Shown here piece after piece: positions 7,478 to 10,175 of a DNA stretch of 10,175 nt. Position 1 is the first letter of the stretch. Each line of letters begins with the position of its first letter. Origin of the DNA: Methylovirgula sp. (GTDB lineage: Bacteria; Pseudomonadota; Alphaproteobacteria; Rhizobiales; Beijerinckiaceae); assembly GCA_030038595.1 (NCBI GenBank), contig JASHSW010000159.1, forward strand, positions 1 through 10,175, in the 5' to 3' direction. A program made the translations under genes and the position numbers. Below the pieces are notes generated by a model. It was not told where the DNA came from and did not search any database. It saw nothing but the letters and a program-made list of their open reading frames with translations.

Positions 7478-8475
7478 GTTTTGCCGGCCTTGCGTTCGAG
7501 GCGTATCAGCATGAAACGCGCTATGGCGAGCACAAAAAAGGTGATGATGAACAAAATCAGGCCAAGCTCGATGAGCGAGGAAGTATAAAGATCCCCGACC
7601 GCCTCGGTGAATTCGTTGGCGATCGCCGCCGAGATTGTCGTGCCGGGTGCGAGCAGCGAACGGGGGATCGCATCGGCGTTGCCGATCACGAAGGTCACCG
7701 CCATGGTCTCGCCGAGCGCCCTGCCGAGGCCGAGCATGACCCCGCCGATTACCCCAACCCGCGCGTAGGGAACGACGATATGGCGGACTGCCTCCCAGGT
7801 AGTGCAACCGATCCCGCGGCCGGCTTCCTTCAAGACGGCAGGCACGGTGGCGAAAACGTCGCGTGAGATCGCCGCGATGAACGGCAGTACCATGATCGCC
7901 AGGATGAAGCCCGCGGTCAGCATGCCGATGCCGTAGGGCGGCCCGGCAAAGAGCGAAGATAAAATCGGCACATTGGCGAAAGCGGCGATCAGCCCCGGCT
8001 GGATATGCTGCTGGAGGAACGGGGCGAAGACAAAAAGACCCCAGATGCCGTAGATGATCGACGGGATGCCGGCGAGAAGTTCGACGGCAATTCCGATCGG
8101 ACGACGCAGACCTTCGGGGCAGAGTTCGGTGAGGAAAATGCCGATTCCGATGCCGATCGGTACCGCAATGAGCATGGCGATCGCCGAGGTGACGAGCGTA
8201 CCGTAGATCGCCGCCAAGGCGCCGAACTGGTTGGTGACCGGATTCCAGACCGAGCTATAGACAAACCCGAAGCCAAAGGCGCGGATGGCGGGCAGCGAAC
8301 CTTCGATGAGCGAAATGATGACGCCGCCGAGGATGATGAGCACGGCGAGCGCCGCGGCAAGCGTCAATCCATGAAAAATCCCGTCGCGGATTTTGAAGGC
8401 GCCCAACACCCGCGCCCGCCGTGCCGCGGCATCCTTGTAGGCCACTCGGCCACTCTCCACCGCTATGTCTGCCAA
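7474..8475 (-). CDS. pstC: Phosphate ABC transporter permease PstC
   Basis: A 333-residue inner-membrane subunit pairing with PstA. Hydrophobic segments lie at about 35-58, 89-117, 129-151, 183-204, 238-262 and 300-325. The periplasmic loop after the first segment ([17 protein letters not shown]) and the motif [16 protein letters not shown] are typical of PstC. The coupling loop is [19 protein letters not shown] (216-234). [10 protein letters not shown] (251-260) carries the Arg and Glu pair (R252, E255) that, from memory, matters for transport in E. coli PstC. The start is uncertain. The longest frame begins with TTG at 8475, preceded by AAGGG at 8 nt. A GTG at 8445 with GGAGAG 7 nt upstream would give 323 residues. 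No ATG is available before the first membrane segment. It follows pstS after a 107-nt gap containing a strong hairpin. Confidence 0.93.
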   Translation of the reverse strand: MADIAVESGRVAYKDAAARRARVLGAFKIRDGIFHGLTLAAALAVLIILGGVIISLIEGSLPAIRAFGFGFVYSSVWNPVTNQFGALAAIYGTLVTSAIAMLIAVPIGIGIGIFLTELCPEGLRRPIGIAVELLAGIPSIIYGIWGLFVFAPFLQQHIQPGLIAAFANVPILSSLFAGPPYGIGMLTAGFILAIMVLPFIAAISRDVFATVPAVLKEAGRGIGCTTWEAVRHIVVPYARVGVIGGVMLGLGRALGETMAVTFVIGNADAIPRSLLAPGTTISAAIANEFTEAVGDLYTSSLIELGLILFIITFFVLAIARFMLIRLERKAGKT

Positions 8476-8545
8476 TGCCGTCGCCCTTCAATTTACACTG
8501 TGCAGGCGGCAAACAAAGCCGCGGTGTCAATTTGCCGAAACCCGC

Positions 8546-8575
8546 GACAGGGAGAGCCGCGTGGCTCTCCCTGTC
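8546..8575 (-). promoter_or_regulatory. 13-bp perfect hairpin between pstS and pstC
   Basis: GACAGGGAGAGCC (8546-8558), loop of 4 nt, GGCTCTCCCTGTC (8563-8575): every base of the 13-bp stem pairs. It begins 7 nt after the pstS stop codon. In the - strand RNA the next bases are GCGGGUUUCGG, with no real U tract, so it is better read as an mRNA-stabilising or partial-termination structure protecting the pstS 3' end than as a full intrinsic terminator. This fits higher output of the binding protein than of PstCAB. Confidence 0.75.
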
Positions 8576-8582
8576 CTCGCGA

Positions 8583-9629
8583 TCAATTCACAAGTGCCTT
8601 GCCGTCGGCGCCCTTGATCTCGTTGGCCCAGGTTTTCTTGACGAGCGCCACGACCGAATTCGGCATGGGGATATAATCCAAATCCTCCGCCATCTTGCCG
8701 CCGTTGGCATAGGCCCAGCTGAAGAACTTCAAAGCTTCGGCAGCGGCCGCGGGATCCTTCGGTTGCTTGGGCATGAGAATGAACGTCGAGGCGGTGATCG
8801 GCCAGGAATCGGCACCGGGCTGGTCGGTGAGGATCTGATAGAAGCCCGGCGCATGCGCCCAGTCTGCGTTGGCAGCGGCCGATTGGAAGGCGGCGCTCGT
8901 CGGAGCGACCTTTTTGCCTTCCTTGTTGATCATATCTGCGTAGTCGAGCTTGTTCTGCATCGCATAGGCATATTCGACATAACCGATGGAGCCCTGCGTC
9001 TGCATGACGTTGTTGGAGACTCCCTCGTTGCCCTTGGCGCCGATGCCAACCGGCCATTGGACGGAGGTGTTCTCGCCGACCTTGCTCTTCCAGTCGGCCG
9101 AGACCTTCGAGAGATAGTCGGTGAAGTTGAAGGTCGTCCCCGAGCCGTCCGAACGATGCACCACGGCGATTGCCGTCGACGGCAACGCTATCCCCGGGTT
9201 GAGTTTCTTGATCGCCGGATCGTCCCACTTGGTAATCGTGCCGAGAAAGATCTTGGCCAGCGTATCGCCGTCGAAGACGAGTTCGCCGGGCTTGATCCCC
9301 GGGAGATTGAGCACCGGTACGATGCCGCCCATTACCATCGGCCATTGCACGAGGCCGCTCGCGTTGAGCTCGTCGGCCTTCAATGGCTTGTCGCTGGCGC
9401 CGAAGGTCACGGTCGCCGCTTTGATTTGTTTGATCCCGCCGCCCGAGCCGATCGATTGATAGTTGAGGCCGTTGCCGGTCTCTTTCTTATAGGCGTCAGC
9501 CCATTTGGCGTAGATCGGATACGGGAACGTGGCGCCGGCGCCGGAAATATCGGCCGCTTTCGCCCCGGCGATTGCGACTGCCACGGCCGCCACGGTGAGT
9601 GCCGTCCATACAAAAGGTTTGAAGTTCAT
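8583..9629 (-). CDS. pstS: Periplasmic phosphate-binding protein PstS
   Basis: A 348-residue periplasmic receptor that captures inorganic phosphate and delivers it to PstC-PstA. Residues 1-25 are a Sec signal peptide: MNFK, a hydrophobic core to about 21, and AKA followed by predicted cleavage before ADIS. The mature protein opens with [15 protein letters not shown]. Ligand residues sit in FGASD (76-80) and SDGSGTTF (160-167), as in E. coli Pst[10 protein letters not shown] and [11 protein letters not shown] follow. No lipobox cysteine is present, so it should be soluble. Length matches the family. The ATG at 9629 has GAGAGG (9636-9641) 6 nt upstream. It is the first gene behind a Pho box and should be the most strongly induced product of the operon. 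Confidence 0.97.
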   Translation of the reverse strand: MNFKPFVWTALTVAAVAVAIAGAKAADISGAGATFPYPIYAKWADAYKKETGNGLNYQSIGSGGGIKQIKAATVTFGASDKPLKADELNASGLVQWPMVMGGIVPVLNLPGIKPGELVFDGDTLAKIFLGTITKWDDPAIKKLNPGIALPSTAIAVVHRSDGSGTTFNFTDYLSKVSADWKSKVGENTSVQWPVGIGAKGNEGVSNNVMQTQGSIGYVEYAYAMQNKLDYADMINKEGKKVAPTSAAFQSAAANADWAHAPGFYQILTDQPGADSWPITASTFILMPKQPKDPAAAAEALKFFSWAYANGGKMAEDLDYIPMPNSVVALVKKTWANEIKGADGKALVN

Positions 9630-9661
9630 GATGGGCCTCTCGAAGCTAGGATAACGCTACA

Positions 9662-9676
9662 GCCGGGATGTCCGGC
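9662..9676 (-). repeat. Small hairpin in the pstS leader
   Basis: GCCGG (9662-9666), loop GATGT, CCGGC (9672-9676), about 33 nt before the pstS ATG and within the predicted leader of about 80 nt. A weak 5-bp stem; it might help stabilise the 5' end, or be chance. Confidence 0.2.
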
Positions 9677-9715
9677 GGCCGAGCGACGAGTGCAACCTAG
9701 GTGGAACCAGCCAAG

Positions 9716-9749
9716 GATTTACGACGGCTGAATGACAGTTGGATGACGG
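9716..9749 (-). promoter_or_regulatory. PhoB-dependent promoter of pstS with a triple Pho box
   Basis: On the - strand three 7-bp repeats are spaced exactly 11 bp apart: CCGTCAT (9749-9743), CTGTCAT (9738-9732) and CCGTCGT (9727-9721). The known PhoB half-site is CTGTCAT. The first two form a standard Pho box in place of a -35 element. Ten nt after the second repeat is TAAATC (9721-9716), a plausible -10, the same spacing I recall for E. coli pstS. Transcription would then start near 9709. The promoter lies 30 nt past the phoR stop, and no terminator for phoR is seen in between. Confidence 0.85.
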
Positions 9750-9779
9750 TTTGCAGCGCAACAAGGCGAGGCGCAGAAA

Positions 9780-10175
9780 TCACCCCAAAAACAAAGGCAA
9801 AGCGACGCTGAACGTCGCGCCTTCGCCGAGCTTTGATTCGATATTTAGGCGGCCGCCGTGCCGCGCTACGATATGTTTAACGATCGCCAAGCCGAGCCCT
9901 GTTCCGCCCTTGGCGCGGCTCTGCCCCACATCGATCCGATAGAAGCGCTCGGTCAGGCGCGGCAAATGTTCGGGAGCAATGCCCGGCCCATAATCGTGGA
10001 CCGAAAGTTGTGCCTGCGTTCCATTCGCGAGGATGGCGATATCCACATCTTTTTTGGCGGCGGTCGCGTCCGCGGCGCCGTATTTGATGGCGTTCTCGAT
10101 GAGGTTCTCAGCTACCCGCAGCAACTCGTCGCGATCCCCGGCGACGACGACCGATTGGGGCGCATCGATCCGCAA
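9780..10175 (-). CDS. phoR: Phosphate regulon sensor histidine kinase PhoR, C-terminal part (5' end outside window)
   Basis: The last 131 residues of a histidine kinase, ending at TGA 9780-9782; the leading TTG codon at the window edge is read through as Leu, not a start. Only the ATP-binding domain is visible: N-box ENLIENAIKYG (visible residues 23-33), G1 box DYGPGIAPEHL (61-71), F-box RLTERFYRID (73-82) and G2 box GGTGLGLAIVKHIV (90-103). The membrane segments, PAS domain and phospho-accepting His lie outside. The domain alone does not identify the substrate. Position directly upstream of pstS, with phoU and phoB in the same block and on the same strand, makes PhoR the natural reading: it phosphorylates PhoB when phosphate is scarce. 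Confidence 0.88.
   Translation of the reverse strand: MRIDAPQSVVVAGDRDELLRVAENLIENAIKYGAADATAAKKDVDIAILANGTQAQLSVHDYGPGIAPEHLPRLTERFYRIDVGQSRAKGGTGLGLAIVKHIVARHGGRLNIESKLGEGATFSVALPLFLG

Noticed and set aside
6741..7807. Continuation of the pstA frame upstream through pstC, which would make a protein of 389 residues.
   Set aside because: The first 110 residues are low-complexity translation of pstC in another frame. The ATG at 7477 gives an ATGA overlap and a normal PstA.
8502..8530. TTGACA on the - strand (8530-8525) in the pstS-pstC gap as a -35 for a separate pstC promoter.
   Set aside because: The hexamer 17 nt downstream is GCCTGC, not a -10. The next A/T-rich stretch (TGTAAAT) is too far away.

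Overview
This is a high-GC bacterial chromosome segment that looks like an alphaproteobacterium, most likely of the order Rhizobiales (Hyphomicrobiales). The clearest marker is gcrA, a cell-cycle regulator confined to Alphaproteobacteria. Gene order supports this: phoR-pstS-pstC-pstA-pstB-phoU-phoB, convergent with gcrA, which is divergent from argD-argF-hslO. From memory the same order occurs in rhizobia such as Sinorhizobium. No mobile element, phage gene, tRNA, rRNA or CRISPR array was seen, and no gene looks horizontally acquired or broken. Every protein-coding gene is a recognisable core gene. I did not find a new multi-gene system; the less ordinary material is in the non-coding DNA.

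Layout. (1) Positions 1-266, + strand: the 3' end of serB (phosphoserine phosphatase), cut by the window edge and convergent with the next block. (2) 300-3380, - strand: a tightly coupled operon argD-argF-hslO (4-nt and 8-nt gene overlaps), making two arginine-biosynthesis enzymes and the redox chaperone Hsp33. (3) 3381-3800: a 420-nt divergent regulatory region. Its argD side has a good sigma70-type promoter (TTGACC-N17-TAAACT), then a leader of about 105 nt with a ten-codon open frame, two hairpins and a possible alternative pairing. Its gcrA side has two CcrM-type GANTC sites and short inverted repeats. (4) 3801-4322, + strand: gcrA, with a strong ribosome binding site. (5) 4342-10175, - strand: the phosphate-starvation locus. 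The 3' part of phoR (sensor kinase) is followed by a Pho box and pstS, a 107-nt gap holding a 13-bp perfect hairpin, then pstC-pstA-pstB (two ATGA overlaps), phoU and phoB.

How the genes work together. PstS binds phosphate in the periplasm, PstC and PstA form the membrane channel, and PstB is the ATPase. PhoU connects the transporter to the PhoR kinase, and PhoB is the response regulator. A Pho box of three 7-bp repeats at 11-bp spacing lies upstream of pstS, so PhoB should activate the operon whose last gene encodes PhoB itself, a positive feedback loop. The hairpin after pstS, together with the non-ATG start of pstC, fits a design in which the binding protein is made in excess of the membrane components. 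GcrA acts with sigma70 at GANTC-methylated promoters, so the paired GANTC sites ahead of its own gene suggest methylation-dependent cell-cycle control of gcrA; this is inference.
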